DNA from: Paragordius varius
Taxonomy: Eukaryota; Nematomorpha
Length of the DNA: 64,000 nt
NCBI GenBank assembly: GCA_964247055.1
Contig: OZ176053.1
Location: 6,572,001 to 6,636,000 of the forward strand
Direction: 5' to 3'
The notes under the pieces are model-generated. The model made no database searches and was not told where the DNA came from. It saw only the letters and a list, made by a program, of their open reading frames with translations. Position 1 is the first letter of the stretch. Each line of letters opens with the position of its first letter. Below are positions 37,817 through 49,700 of this stretch, in pieces. The position numbers were made by a program, and so were the translations under genes.

Positions 37817-39031
37817 TTAATGAACGTTTCCACGCTCTATTGGAATTGGATGTATGCCGTGTTTTTGGTTGATTTTTCTAGGGCATTCTAAGCACAAAAT
37901 TCCTAAATAAAGGGTTAATTAGCATATTAATTCGTTAAATCTATAAGCGAAATACTTTAAACTATTTTTTTTGATAAATTAATTATAACAATGCTAAGAA
38001 AGTACAGATCCGGTTGGTCTAAATTTAAACATTTTTGAAAATAATAATGGGGTTATATTTGGTATGGCGTTAAATGGATATGATTTTAAGAAAAGACGCT
38101 ATAAAAAGTTTTATTAAATGGTTAAGTCTACAAAATATAATATATATATTACAACACTTAAGGTTATTAGGTTTTTAACTAGCATAAAAAATATTTTCTA
38201 TTTCTTTCCCACACCTTGGGTGTGAATTGGTTTATTAATGATTTATTTGGCCGAAATTTTATTGATTTATATTAATATATGTAAAATCCTATGTATAGGT
38301 TAACTGTTATAAAGGGATTAAAATCAAAAACATTTCTTATTTTAAATAACCCAATAACAGATCCATGGTTCTTTAAACGTGGATAAAGTATTCTGCTGCC
38401 TAAAATCTAATTTTAAACTTGGCCAAATTATATTATGTATTTTGTAATTAAATTTATGAAATCTTAAATACTATGAATGTATTATAATGAGTAACCTTTG
38501 TTGTCCATGTGAGACTTGAAATGCTCAGTGTCGCAATCATCCGGTACAATAAGTGTTCGAGTGATTTGACGCTCTGAAAATCCGTGTTCGTCTTGTTTCT
38601 TCTCATGTTTAGCTTGAACAACTAATCTAATAATGAAACAATTTTTAAAATTTTTATTGACGAACTTAATTATGTTATACAACACCCATTTATTGAAATC
38701 CCGTAAAATGGGTTTAGGCTAAAAATATTTTTTATTATTATTAATAATTATCAAATTATAATATATTGTGATTAAAATATTTTACAAAATATATATGAGA
38801 TAATAATGTAAGCAATAACTTGTTATGATCCAATTTGATTTTAATTTCTTCGGGTTTAAACTGATGCAAATCCATTTTAACCAAGAATCGATTTTCATCA
38901 ACCTTTATCATTTCATCTTTGGACATACGGTTTGCCATAACATCTAAAGAATGCATATCTTGCTCCAAACGCCTCTCATCATTCCGCAACATTGGATCAA
39001 TGCTAAATATGGCAGTTGGAAACAGGGACAT
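37817..39031 (-). CDS. Small heat-shock protein (alpha-crystallin family)
   Basis: Three exons on the minus strand: 38820-39031, 38496-38626 and 37817-37902; 142 residues. The alpha-crystallin domain spans about 42-125: VDENRFLVKMDLHQFKPEEI, KLVVQAKHEKKQDEHGFSER, ITRTLIVPDDCDTEHFKSHM and the closing strand GILCLECPRK (vertebrate DGVLTVNGPRK). A C-terminal IPIE gives the I-x-I motif that docks onto neighbouring subunits. Splice phases (2, 1) agree; if exon 2 were read through, the frame would stop after KGYSL, so the third exon is needed to finish the domain. Function in the family is ATP-independent holding of unfolding proteins as oligomers. The orthology group among HspB proteins cannot be set. 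No clear heat-shock element was seen upstream. Confidence 0.93.
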
Positions 39032-39770
39032 TGATGTGATATACGATTATCAGATAAAAAAATCGAAATCAAAAAACTTTTGGGGCGTTACTACTAATTT
39101 TTTGGGAAAATTTAAAAAATGGCACCGTGTATAGAAAAATATTGATTTATTGGTTAATAATATTGGATTATTATATTGCCTTCGTGTGGTTAAAATATTA
39201 CTTAATCATGATGATTAACCATTTTATAAAAAAGTATCAATCAATATACTTGAACTAATTGGTGAATTGTAAACAAATTAAGTAAACTATCTATGCAAGA
39301 TAACTTATTTTTTATTGGTCATATAAAGTACTGTCTTTTAAATACCCTACTTAATGCGGTTAAGGAAACTGATTGGCTTACGCTTTAATAATTTACCCTG
39401 GAGATTTACGATGGTTTGCTATTATTCACATATTAGTTAATGTTTTGAAATATTGTGGTTGTTGCAAACTACCGCATTAAGTCGTATAAACATAAATAGC
39501 GTTAAAAAATTAAGAGAGTTATTAAATAAAATACCCCGACTTTTTTATGGAAGTCATTTTTATTTTTTCTGAAAAATTGTAATTATTCACCCATATCTAT
39601 AAGTATTTTTTAAAAACAAAAAATTTATTCAAAAAACTGTGCAACAATAAAAAATTATGGACAAAATTTTGATTTCAATATTTTTTTAATGAGTCAAAAT
39701 CAAATAATTGAAATTCTGCAAATAGTGTATTAATTTAATTTTTTATGTTGTAACCAAAATACATTCATAT
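39032..39770. other. A+T-rich spacer upstream of the small heat-shock gene
   Basis: Nothing recognised apart from an imperfect short inverted repeat around 39349 and 39472 (ACTTAATGCGGTT / AACTACCGCATTAAGT). Confidence 0.4.
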
Positions 39771-39772
39771 AC

Positions 39773-40262
39773 CACTTCGAGAGTATCCTTGAACACTTCA
39801 AATTGGTCATTCACCTTATTTGCTTTCAGCTTTTATCAATCAAACCGTGTGTCATTAATATATTTTATTATTTTTAACCTATTCTCTTGATTTATCCAAA
39901 CTTTTAAATTCGATCATTCAGCTGTATATCTTTTAAAAGTTTTTAAAAAATATATTAATTTTATGATGATTTTAACATATAATTAAAAAAAATAAGTTTT
40001 CTAGGTTATTACAATTTTTTGTTGAAAACAATTATAAATTGAATAATATTGAAGAAAAAATTAGTCCGAAACAAAAAATTGGTATTTAATCAAAAATAGT
40101 AATTTTAAATGAATAAATATATGATGCAAGAAAATTAAGTCAAAAATTAATAAAATAAATAAATATAATGCAAAATTTATGGTTCCAAACTCAAAAAAAG
40201 GACCAACTTGAAATGTTGAAGGACAAACTTAAAGTCTTCAAGGACACTCTTGAATTGCAAAT
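39773..40262. mobile_element. MITE, CAAGTTGGTCC subterminal-repeat family (copy 1)
   Basis: The left end has TATACCACTTCGAGAGTATC and CTTCAAATTGGTCATTC; the right end has the inverted GACCAACTTGAAATGTTGAA with further iterated units. The interior contains TTTTAACCTATTCTCTTGATTT as in copy 2. Non-coding. The short 78-codon frame here is a shadow of the iterated repeats. Confidence 0.65.
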
Positions 40263-40374
40263 AAATAATTTTATTTCAAATTTAAAACAATATTATCATA
40301 GTTTATATATAGGCTCCCAAACGTTGATTACATTTATGTCATGGCGGCGATTGAGAGATAAAAATTTAATTTAT

Positions 40375-40720
40375 ATACCATTTGCACTTCAAGTTGGTTC
40401 TTGAAAATTTCAAATAGGTCCTTAAAATTTTTAAATTTGGATTTAACCATAAATTTTGGAATTTATTTATTTTATCAAGATTTAACGTAATATACATGAT
40501 TTATGATACATTTAATCATTTAAATTAATATTTTTTTTGGAAACTTAAAGAGCTACAGCTGAATGATCAAAAATGATTTAAAATTTGGTTAAATCAAGAG
40601 AACAGGTTAAAAATAATAAATATATTAATGATATACGGTTTGATTGATAAAAATTAAAATGTTTAAGGACCAACTTGAAATCAAGGACCAAGTAGAAGTT
40701 TTCATGCAAATGGTATACAC
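40375..40720. mobile_element. MITE, CAAGTTGGTCC subterminal-repeat family (copy 2)
   Basis: Begins TATACCATTTGCACTTCAAG and ends GCAAATGGTATAC, with inward-facing units TTGGT(C/T)CTTGA and their inverted counterparts AAGGACCAACTTGA. Interior GATTTAACC..AACAGGTTAAAAAT is shared with copy 1. A third copy is at 52583-53200. Confidence 0.75.
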
Positions 40721-40930
40721 AAAAAATTTTAAAAGGTAATTTATAAAAATACCAAATTTTTTAAATATTCTTAAAACATCTCTAAATGATAAATTAGATG
40801 TTTATTATATGTATCGCCTAATCTATTTATATTGATTTGGCACGTTTTAAAATTTGGATATTTTTATACTTTCATATGTCGAAAATAAATTATAGATTCT
40901 GCTTGAAGTTTGTACCATGATTGTTTCCAT

Positions 40931-41197
40931 CAGAGGCGTAGCTGGGGGGGGGGGAGCGTGGCTGATAAACCGGGCGCCATAGTTGAAGGGGCGCCGGATT
41001 TAAAAAATTTTTAATTTTATTTCAAAAAACTTATTTAACGTATCTATATTAAATAATACATAAAAAAATCATCTATTGATTGGTCATGACCATGGTTTGA
41101 ATTCGTTTTTTTTAAACTGCAAAGGGTCGCATGGAGGGGGAAGGGGTGCTATCACGGATTCATGCGCCGGGCGCCAGAAATGCAAGCTACGCCTCTG
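40931..41197. mobile_element. hAT MITE (CAGAGGCGTAGCT ends) with 8-bp target duplication
   Basis: The ends CAGAGGCGTAGCT and AGCTACGCCTCTG are exact inverted copies. The 8-bp direct repeat GTTTCCAT flanks the element (40923-40930 and 41198-41205), which is diagnostic of hAT insertion. The interior has GGCGCC and GC-rich patches and no ORF. Clean ends and an exact target duplication suggest a fairly recent insertion. Relatives lie at 50060-50259 and 54153-54408. Confidence 0.95.
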
Positions 41198-41205
41198 GTT
41201 TCCAT

Positions 41206-41938
41206 AAAGGGTGAATTAATTTTCCGTTAAATATTGATAACTAAAACTTTTTTTCCTTTGATTTTATATAAGTACTATGTTTTTTGGGGTAAAAATTAGT
41301 CTAAATGCGGCCCGAAGCCATTTAAGTTAGGCACCTCTGTCAGAATATATAAATAATAAATGCCGTACAAAATTTATTCATTTATTATTAAAATCATAAA
41401 ACAATAAAGTTTGTAATAACAAATGTCCGTTAATGTTTCCTGGCAGGCTTTAAGAAAAATTTCTCTATTGAACATTTAGATTTCTTTGTTGGACATTCAA
41501 AATTGGTCAGAAATGTGGGAGAGTTTTCATACAAAGTATTCATGCTAAAATAGTACAGTTGAGAATATAATTATAAAAAAATGGATTTTTTAATATTTAA
41601 ATAGGGGTAAGGTTTTTGAATTTGATAACAATTGATGGTTTATTAATCCATTTGCTTACTTAATTAACTAAAATTATTACCCATTTTTCAAAGGTGAATC
41701 TACAAGAGTTTGAGCATAATACCAATAAGCTTCTGAAGATATTGTACATCCTGACTAGAGAGTTGTTGATAAGTATTTATATATATTTTATATGTCAAAA
41801 TATTAATTTTACAAGTAAAATTTTCTACCTGAACTTCCATTAAAAAATACAGGGAAGGTTTTTTTCTATTAAATTGCGGGTCCCATATCCATTCGTCATT
41901 CGTATTATTTTGAAGGTAACTTTGAAAAGTCTGATTTA

Positions 41939-42010
<72 letters not shown>

Positions 42011-42600
42011 GAAATTATGCAGACAAATCGTAAAAAAACAAATTTTTTTTCAAAAAACCGCTGTATTATTTTTAAATTGATTTTATTTAATACTATTCAT
42101 TGTACACAATACAATAATTTAATAATTATAAAAAATAAAGTTTAAAAAAGTAGGGTTGTCTTTTGAAAAAATTTTGTCTTTATGTTTTTACATTTTCTCT
42201 GAATCTTATCCTGTATACATTTAGGGTTAAATTTTTCACGGGCCAAAATATAACCTGTCTTATTGCTTATAAATACAGCTTTTGCTAATTTTCAGTAATT
42301 AATGTGATATTTAAATTTATATTTTTTAGTATAAAAATCGAAAATAACCAATCGAATTTAATACTGTTGTTATCAATATAAAACAATCATTATGAAAAAT
42401 TTTTATTTAAAAAACCATTATTTATATAACGTGATAATCACATATGTGCGAAAAATTCAATGGGTAATTTAAACATTCGGTCATAATCGCCCAGTAGTTT
42501 TGTTCTAACGTTTATAGAATCCGTAATATATATAATCAAATAAAGTTTTAATAGAAAATTAAACAAATAACATATAAAGATAAACCCTTTAATAATTATA
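41206..42600. other. A+T-rich DNA including a (TA)n tract
   Basis: A (TA)n microsatellite occupies 41944-42007. No gene or bounded element otherwise recognised. Confidence 0.5.
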
Positions 42601-42604
42601 TTTT

Positions 42605-42861
42605 GCTAGCATTCATCAGTTCGGCACTTTTTGACATAAGGTGACATATCAATATCGTATATTTTTCCATATTTCATGTAGAAAAAATTAAATTAACTAT
42701 TCAGTTTTAATGAATATAAATATTAAATAAAACACACCAAGTATTTTTCGCAATAAAATACCAGAATTGTAATGCTTGATACATATATGATTTCGATATG
42801 ATGTGAACATGTCGAGTCAAATAGTTTCATCGGACTGATGAGTGCTAACACGATCGAAACT
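42605..42861. other. Inverted pair of hammerhead-like hairpin motifs
   Basis: On + at 42823-42861, arms AGTTTCATCG and CGATCGAAACT enclose CTGATGAG, i.e. the order UH...CUGAUGA...GAAA expected of a hammerhead core. On the minus strand at 42600-42640 a related GAACTGATGAATGCTAGC occurs, so the two face each other. Stem II of the + copy would need GUG/CAC with four extra bases (GATC) before GAAAC, so the core is imperfect. This may be a decayed ribozyme or a chance similarity. Confidence 0.3.
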
Positions 42862-42869
42862 AATATCTG

Positions 42870-45027
42870 ACACTAATAGGGTTCCAATCATTTTTTATTT
42901 TTAGTTTATTTTCAATATTTAAGTTTTATTGTTTTAATCATGGAAAAAAGTATATGATCACTCGCCCAAAATAGTGCGATAAATCTATTTAACGAGAGAG
43001 TCAATTCATGTTATATAAATTATCCTCTGAATTACTTTAAATCCAATATGGCTCCCAATCATTTCCGAAAATCGAACATGGATTTGGTAATTCTATTCAA
43101 TCAAAGATATTTATATTATTGGTATTTGTTGGATCTTATGTCTTAGCACTTATGAAAGAATCATTTATGCATCATAAATAGATAAATTATAAGCTTTTAG
43201 AAATCGATGAAAATTGTCTATGTTCAATTTGTTAAGCTATATACAACATCCTTAAGGAGATGATAACCATATATTTATTTTTTATATTGATTATTACAAT
43301 TTTAGGGATTTTGAATTATTCAAATAGTATTTAAGGTTAGTATTTAAACACATATTAATATAGTGGTGTTTTTCGGTTAATTCTGTCAAATTTTTAATAT
43401 CAGGAATTTCATGCTATATTTACAAAAATTTTAGCAAATTTCAAAAATTAACCAAAGTATCTCATCACCAATTAAAATATCACTAAATGCCTACCCTAAA
43501 TTAAGTATATAAAAATAATATAATACTTTAAAGTAGTTTATGTTGTACAATTTTCTGAGACAATTAATTAAAGGGATGCGCGTTTGTGACAGTTTCGAAT
43601 ATGGCCTCTGTCGAGAAATTTGGTAATCTACAAAAATTAATAATAATATACATCACATTTGTAATGGAGATTAATTATGATAACAAAAGTTGATAGCTTA
43701 TTAAAATGGTACATACATTTTTTTGAAAGGGTACAAAATTTATTTTTTATTTTTTATTAACAACATATATATGTGCATTGGCACGTAGTTATAGATAGGT
43801 TATGACCGTGACTGTTTTAGGCGGTAGGATCATTTATCATTTAGCACTAAAAACTTATCGTTATTCGATGTATGCACTCCTCTGCAAGAATTATATTTAT
43901 TTTTTTAACAATTTAAATTAAAATAGTATACATGGATTTAAATGTCAATTATTAATTTTAAAATAAACGAATTACAAGATTTCTAATTGTTTTACAATTA
44001 TATTGTATATTTTAAAGAGTAAAATTTAAAATTTTTCGGTAAATTAACATCTATATTCAAAATAAGATAACCATGAGTAGTATGATTTTTATTGTTAAAT
44101 TTACTGTTAATATCAGTTATAAATTCGATTACAAAAAAGCCTATCTTAGAATACTTTTAATTAAAGAGTACACAAAAATTATTGATTGCAGTGGACGTTT
44201 TTATAATTTGGAGTATTAATTAATAGATTTATGCTTAAAATAATTTTAAATTGTCAAATATGAAGTTAAGAAATACTTATTATACATAGTTTTAAAATTT
44301 TAAATCGTTTTTTCATTTTGATATTTGTGGGTACATAATGCACCAATTTTTAGAATCCAAAAAATAATTTAGCAGTGATGTTGCATATTTAACTTTGTGT
44401 AAAAAATCAGGTAACTAAGAAAAAATCAGATCAAATTGAGATTTCATAAAATATTGTATAAATTTTGTGTAAGGGGTTTTCGCCGGCGTAAAATAAAATA
44501 GTTTTTAGATGACTCATAAATAAAAACATATGATTTATCTCTTTATGTAGATGAAAAATGTAACATTTTTAAATAGTTTTTGGGAAATTTAATTGTGTTA
44601 TCTAACCGTCGATGTTTTAAATGGTCTTGTACGTTTTTCAGAGAATTGGTCCACAATCGCTTTCATTTTTACAAATAATTGATTTCAAAAAAAAATTGAG
44701 CTCAATCGTTAAAAACTTATTTAAAATTTTAGCCCAACCTATATAATGAAATTTGCATTTTATAAAACAATATAATTATGAGTCTGGTTTTACGTTCACT
44801 TTTCGAATATTGAAAAAGATATACAAGCATATAATGTATTAATTACCATTTTTTGCTCTTTTGATTAGATTAAAAAAAATTATTAAAAAAACTACTAAAA
44901 TTAGTTTTTTGTTTCCTAAGATGCAACGTCCCCATTTTTGGTTCTATGGCCTGGGATTTTTATCCAAAAAAATAACAACATACATTTATGACCCTAAATT
45001 TAACACTATATATTTCATATTATATTA
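42870..45027. other. A+T-rich DNA, no confirmed gene
   Basis: Possible mini-exons on + between 43048 and 43621 are described under findings. Nothing else recognised. Confidence 0.35.
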
Positions 45028-46058
45028 CAGTCATGTAGACTTTTTGTTAAAGATTTACCTACTTTTTTTCATTAATTGGGTATTAATATTTGGTAAAGAA
45101 TATAAAAACAAGAGCTATATGGTATACCATATCATATTCTTTAAAAAAGTAAAAGAAGTGTGAGGGAAGGGCGCCGGAAATCTTTAATAAAAAATGAAAA
45201 TACACTAACTACTTACCCTTCACTCAAAATTATTGTATAAAAGGGTTAGGAAAATCGTAATTTTTATCTCAATCATGATTTTTTTTTTGATATGGGAACG
45301 ATTTTAATATGCTATATTAAATAATCATAAAATTAAATTCTTTAAAAAATATATCAAAACCATTGTAAAATTTTCCACTTTTATAACATTAATAAACATA
45401 AATATATAAAAAATTTATTCAAAAAACTTGATATTAGTTATTTTAAGCTAACAAATGGTAAAAATTTCGTCAACGTGACATGTGTAATACAAATAAACCG
45501 CTTTATCTATTTCTATCAATGTAAGATGTAATTTAAATAAAAAATTAAATTTAATTTTACCCTTAACACTTAATGAAGACGACATTTTGCAAATATTTTG
45601 TAAAATAAAAATGGTGTCGAAGTTGTTTCACATGTAACTTTTTTTTTCAAAACAAAATTTTATTTAGATATTTTGGCATATTTATATAATTTTTATTAGG
45701 AAAGAAGCATAAATTTAAATTGGGACCGTTTCTTACACTAGTTTATTAAAAATACTAACTCAAATTTTGTCTGGGGTATATTTGGATACCCCATTTTAGG
45801 TGTTATATAAAAATTTATCAAAAAAATTAATATATAAAATTTTGCAAAAAATTAACAAAAATATTACCATTCCCCTTTAAACAATATTAATTTCATTTTT
45901 TACCAAAGATTTCTGACGCCCTTTCCCCACACTTCTTTTAATTTTTTAAAGAATATGATATGGTATACCATATAGCTCTTGTTTTTATATTCTTTACCAA
46001 ATAATACCCAATTAACGATAAAAAGTAAATCTTTAACAATATAAAGTCTACATGACTG
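45028..46058. mobile_element. 1-kb TIR element, CAGTCATGTAG ends, TA target site
   Basis: Inverted terminal repeats of roughly 150-170 bp: CAGTCATGTAGACTTT...TATGGTATACCATATCATAT...GGGCGCC on the left and its counterpart ending AAAGTCTACATGACTG on the right. TA flanks both ends (45026-45027, 46059-46060). Mariner-like ends shared with 21361-21556. Its centre (about 45400-45817) matches TTAA-type copy A at 8.99-9.37 kb, so that sequence was probably inserted into or captured by it. No transposase frame. Confidence 0.8.
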
Positions 46059-46060
46059 TA

Positions 46061-46264
46061 TATCGAAATATTTTTTTTCGTTAAATGGGTATAAATATTT
46101 GGTAAAGAATGGAAGAAATAAGTCTATGGTAATTCTTATACTTTTCTGGTGAATATGATATTGTTAATACCATAGAGCTTTTGTTTTTTCCATTCTTTAC
46201 CAAATATTTATACCCATTTAACGAAAAAAAATAAATTTTTGATAAAATAGAGGATACATAACTG
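46061..46264. mobile_element. Palindromic MITE, CAGTCATGTATCC family, left end damaged
   Basis: Arms TTCGTTAAATGGGTATAAAT and ATTTATACCCATTTAACGAA flank a CTATGGTAATTC / ACCATAGAGC core as in 21361-21556. The right end reads GAGGATACATAACTG; the left terminus is lost where it abuts the 45028-46058 element. Confidence 0.75.
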
Positions 46265-46746
46265 GATTTATAAGAAACCCAAATATTGTTAAATTGTTAC
46301 TTATTAAGATTGACTGTGCCATTTGACGAGATAATAAGGATATTGCAATGGCGTATCTTTGAACCCTGACCACATATAATAAATTTTTACATCACAAGTT
46401 TAATGAATATAAAGAGCCGATGTCATTCATACTTCCGGTTAATATTTTGCAAGTAAAAATCTTAAAAAATCATATTTAATAAATTTTTTTTTATAATATT
46501 TTGTTTATATAAAAAAATTGTTGTCATGCCTAAAAATCGTTGATCTTTAATGAATGAAACATCAAAAGAATGATTAAAACATTTTAAAACAATTTATGAT
46601 TAATTTAAATATTTAATTTGTTTCAAATTTAAATTATAAAATTAATATTTTTACATAATCTCATGTTTTTAATTGGTAAATTAACGGAAAATAAAATATT
46701 TCACCCAACATTATCATTAGATGTTGGATTAAATGAATAATATTAC

Positions 46747-49700
46747 CTCTCATAGTAAGCCAATTGAGGTGTCAACAAAATGCCAGCCGGCACGACTATA
46801 AAGAAATTTTTTTATAGTTTTCAAATATATTTCTTAACAAATATTTATGTTGAGATATTAAAATATATAAATTTTATTAATACCAATAAAAAATATAAAG
46901 AAAATCCATTTCAATGGTATTTAGGAAATAACTCATATTCAATTTCTAAAGTTTTTAAGACTTATATTACTTTGTTTGTCGTATGAAAATAAATCTTTTG
47001 CTTTTTACAACATATAAAATATTAAAATTGAGTTACAACTATAGAAATAACTGTAATCATTTTTTTAAACTAAAATATTTTAGGGATGGTTTAAATTATA
47101 TGTGGTTTTAAAAATTAGAAGCGGACAGGTTCTGTTTTGTACCTCTCAAAGAACTCCGGTTTTTGTTCCAAGCTTCACGCAAAATTTTAGAAATCTTCTA
47201 TAAACAAGCTTGGCTCGTTGTTCTCGGAATGATAACTCGAATAAAATGTGTTACATTTTTATGGTATTTAGAGTTGTATATGGCACAACCAAGCCGATAT
47301 AAAAATTGATTACAAAATTTAAATTATCAAAGCTTTAATTGTAATCATAAAATGGGTGACGAAATTATACCTTTTCCCTAAAAAATGAGTAAAAATTAAA
47401 AAGGACCCCTTTTAAACCAAAAGTTTTCCAAAACATCTTATCCTATAAGTTTTTAAGTTCCCTGTGATTGCAATTAATGTGTTTCTTATTTATTTTAATT
47501 CTATTAAATTTTATTTAGTAAAAAACGTTTTGCAGAAAATTAGTTATTTATGCTAACTCTTAAAAAATTTCCATATTTTTATCCATATTATAGGTAGTTT
47601 TGTTGATTATGGGATAAATTAGTTAACATTTTAATCTGTATCCTAAACATGAACAAAACAATGTAAATTTATTATTTTAACTGTTTTTTTTGTATTTTAA
47701 AGGTACTACCACTTCAAATATGGCTTCTAAATATATATTTTAATACCTAAGGTGTTGCTCCGTTGATCATAGTATATATTGACATCGGAAGCAGATATTG
47801 AAAGTCTAAGGGTATGTGTAACATATAATTTTATGTATAATTATATCATCTAATGGTAATCGATAAACTAATTTATTTAAAAACATCATGCTAATTATAC
47901 AAGGTATATGCAAATATATACATTTATTGTATAAAAGCTTATTAAAACTAATATCTTATTTAGACAGTGCACAATATGCAATTAGGGCTCAACTTTAAAT
48001 GTTAGGACCGTAATGACCTTAAAAAAACAAATTAGAGGCCAACGCCATATAAGAGAAATAATCGAAAACTAAAAGAAGTCAAACAACTGATTTTTTGGCA
48101 CCATATTTTTTTAACATGATATGTTAGATAAACAAAGCAGTCTTCTATTCAAAGTCGGCGCCAAAATTACACACTTAAAGCATATTAATGTTTATGCTCA
48201 TGATAATTCAAACATAGAGAGATAATATTACGATTAAAATTTATAAACCAAATCATGCATATTATTGCGAAATTAAACCTAAAACAATCATAGAGTTAAA
48301 GTTATTAGCACTAATATATGTCTAAAAACTAAATATACTAAATAAATTTAATTACAAAAAAATTTAAAATCAATCTTTTGCATGTCTTTGCAAAAATAGA
48401 ATTTATACTTTTATTATATAAACTTTTAAATTCAAATTTATATGAATATTTTTTTTACTTATTCGTGTCCCTTTTCAATAATAGATTGTAAGTGTTCAGG
48501 ATACTTTGTGTTGGTGATAAGACCTATACTTCATAATAATTATTTATTTTATGGAATATGGAATAATGGTTAATAAATACCATATTTTTGTCTGATTGCG
48601 GTTCATCTTGTGAAAGTTGGTCAAATTTTATAATATGTAATTTCATATACATCTAGTAAATGTAAAAAAATATTATAAATGTAAAATTTAAATTATCTGC
48701 TATTTATTTTAATATTCAGGATCAATTTTTTAATCGGTTTCATTTTTTGGCTCCGATAAAAAAAATTAAATGTATAATAATATCATATTTTTCTGCATTT
48801 TTTAAATTTTATTTTCAAAATAACAAAGGCCTAATTCCTAATTCTCACCATGTGTTTACTCATAATTCTCAAATTTTAAATTTAATTAATTTTTAGGCGA
48901 TAATTGAAATTAGATTTGGGTTTTAGACGCTTGAAAAAACTGGATTGAAAGCTCAAGAATGGATTTTAGGTCATAACCTATTCAACATGCATTAAAAGAA
49001 GCGGTCACACGGTCAGAATATGTAGTTTGTATTTTTTCCTTTTTACATTAGGGCTTAAATTGTATCAGGACTTGTGAAAGCTTTACAGTCGTCTGCTCAG
49101 AGTTGACAGTTATGATGGCAAAATCTCGCACTTTCGGGGTTTGAACTCTGGTACTCCAGACTCAGTGTAATAGTCCCCTTCCTATTATAACATGCCTAAA
49201 GTCACATGGTAATGATTTATTAAAAGAAACACCAGATCGTGTCCAAAAATATTTGAATTTATGAGTGGTTTGATTTTTTTTCGGTGGCTTCGAACGATAT
49301 GCCATACTTTAATCCTTAAACAACAGAGAGCGGTTGTGCGTTTCACTTTTAGTTCAAATAGCGTAATATTTGTAAAACTATGGACCACAACTTTTAAGAC
49401 CTTAAGATCAACAAATTACAATTTAGATAAGTCTAAATATAATTTGTAATTAATTATTCAAAAATAATTGGTTTAGTTTATACTTTAAATTTATTTTTAC
49501 GTTTGACAAAGATTATTTGTAGTAATTGAAAATTCACTTTAACATATTCAATTATTGCTGAATTATAATCCATTATATAATTAAATTATTTACAATGGGT
49601 TCCATTAACTCTTTTATGTGAGTGAAAGTCTTGTTATACTGCAGCTTGATTTGATTGAACAACTCCTCAATCTAAATATGAAATATGGGTTTTATTATAT

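Noticed and set aside
41084-41091. TCATGACC as a possible reverse complement of the M13 GHE motif
   Set aside because: It lies inside the hAT MITE and the neighbouring bases do not encode HExxH.
44861-45163. + strand open frame of 100 codons
   Set aside because: Runs from unannotated DNA into the inverted arm of the 45028-46058 element; no motif, composition-driven.
47113-47310. + strand open stretch LEADRFCFVPLKELRFLFQ...
   Set aside because: No start codon at its head, no recognised domain and no splice support.
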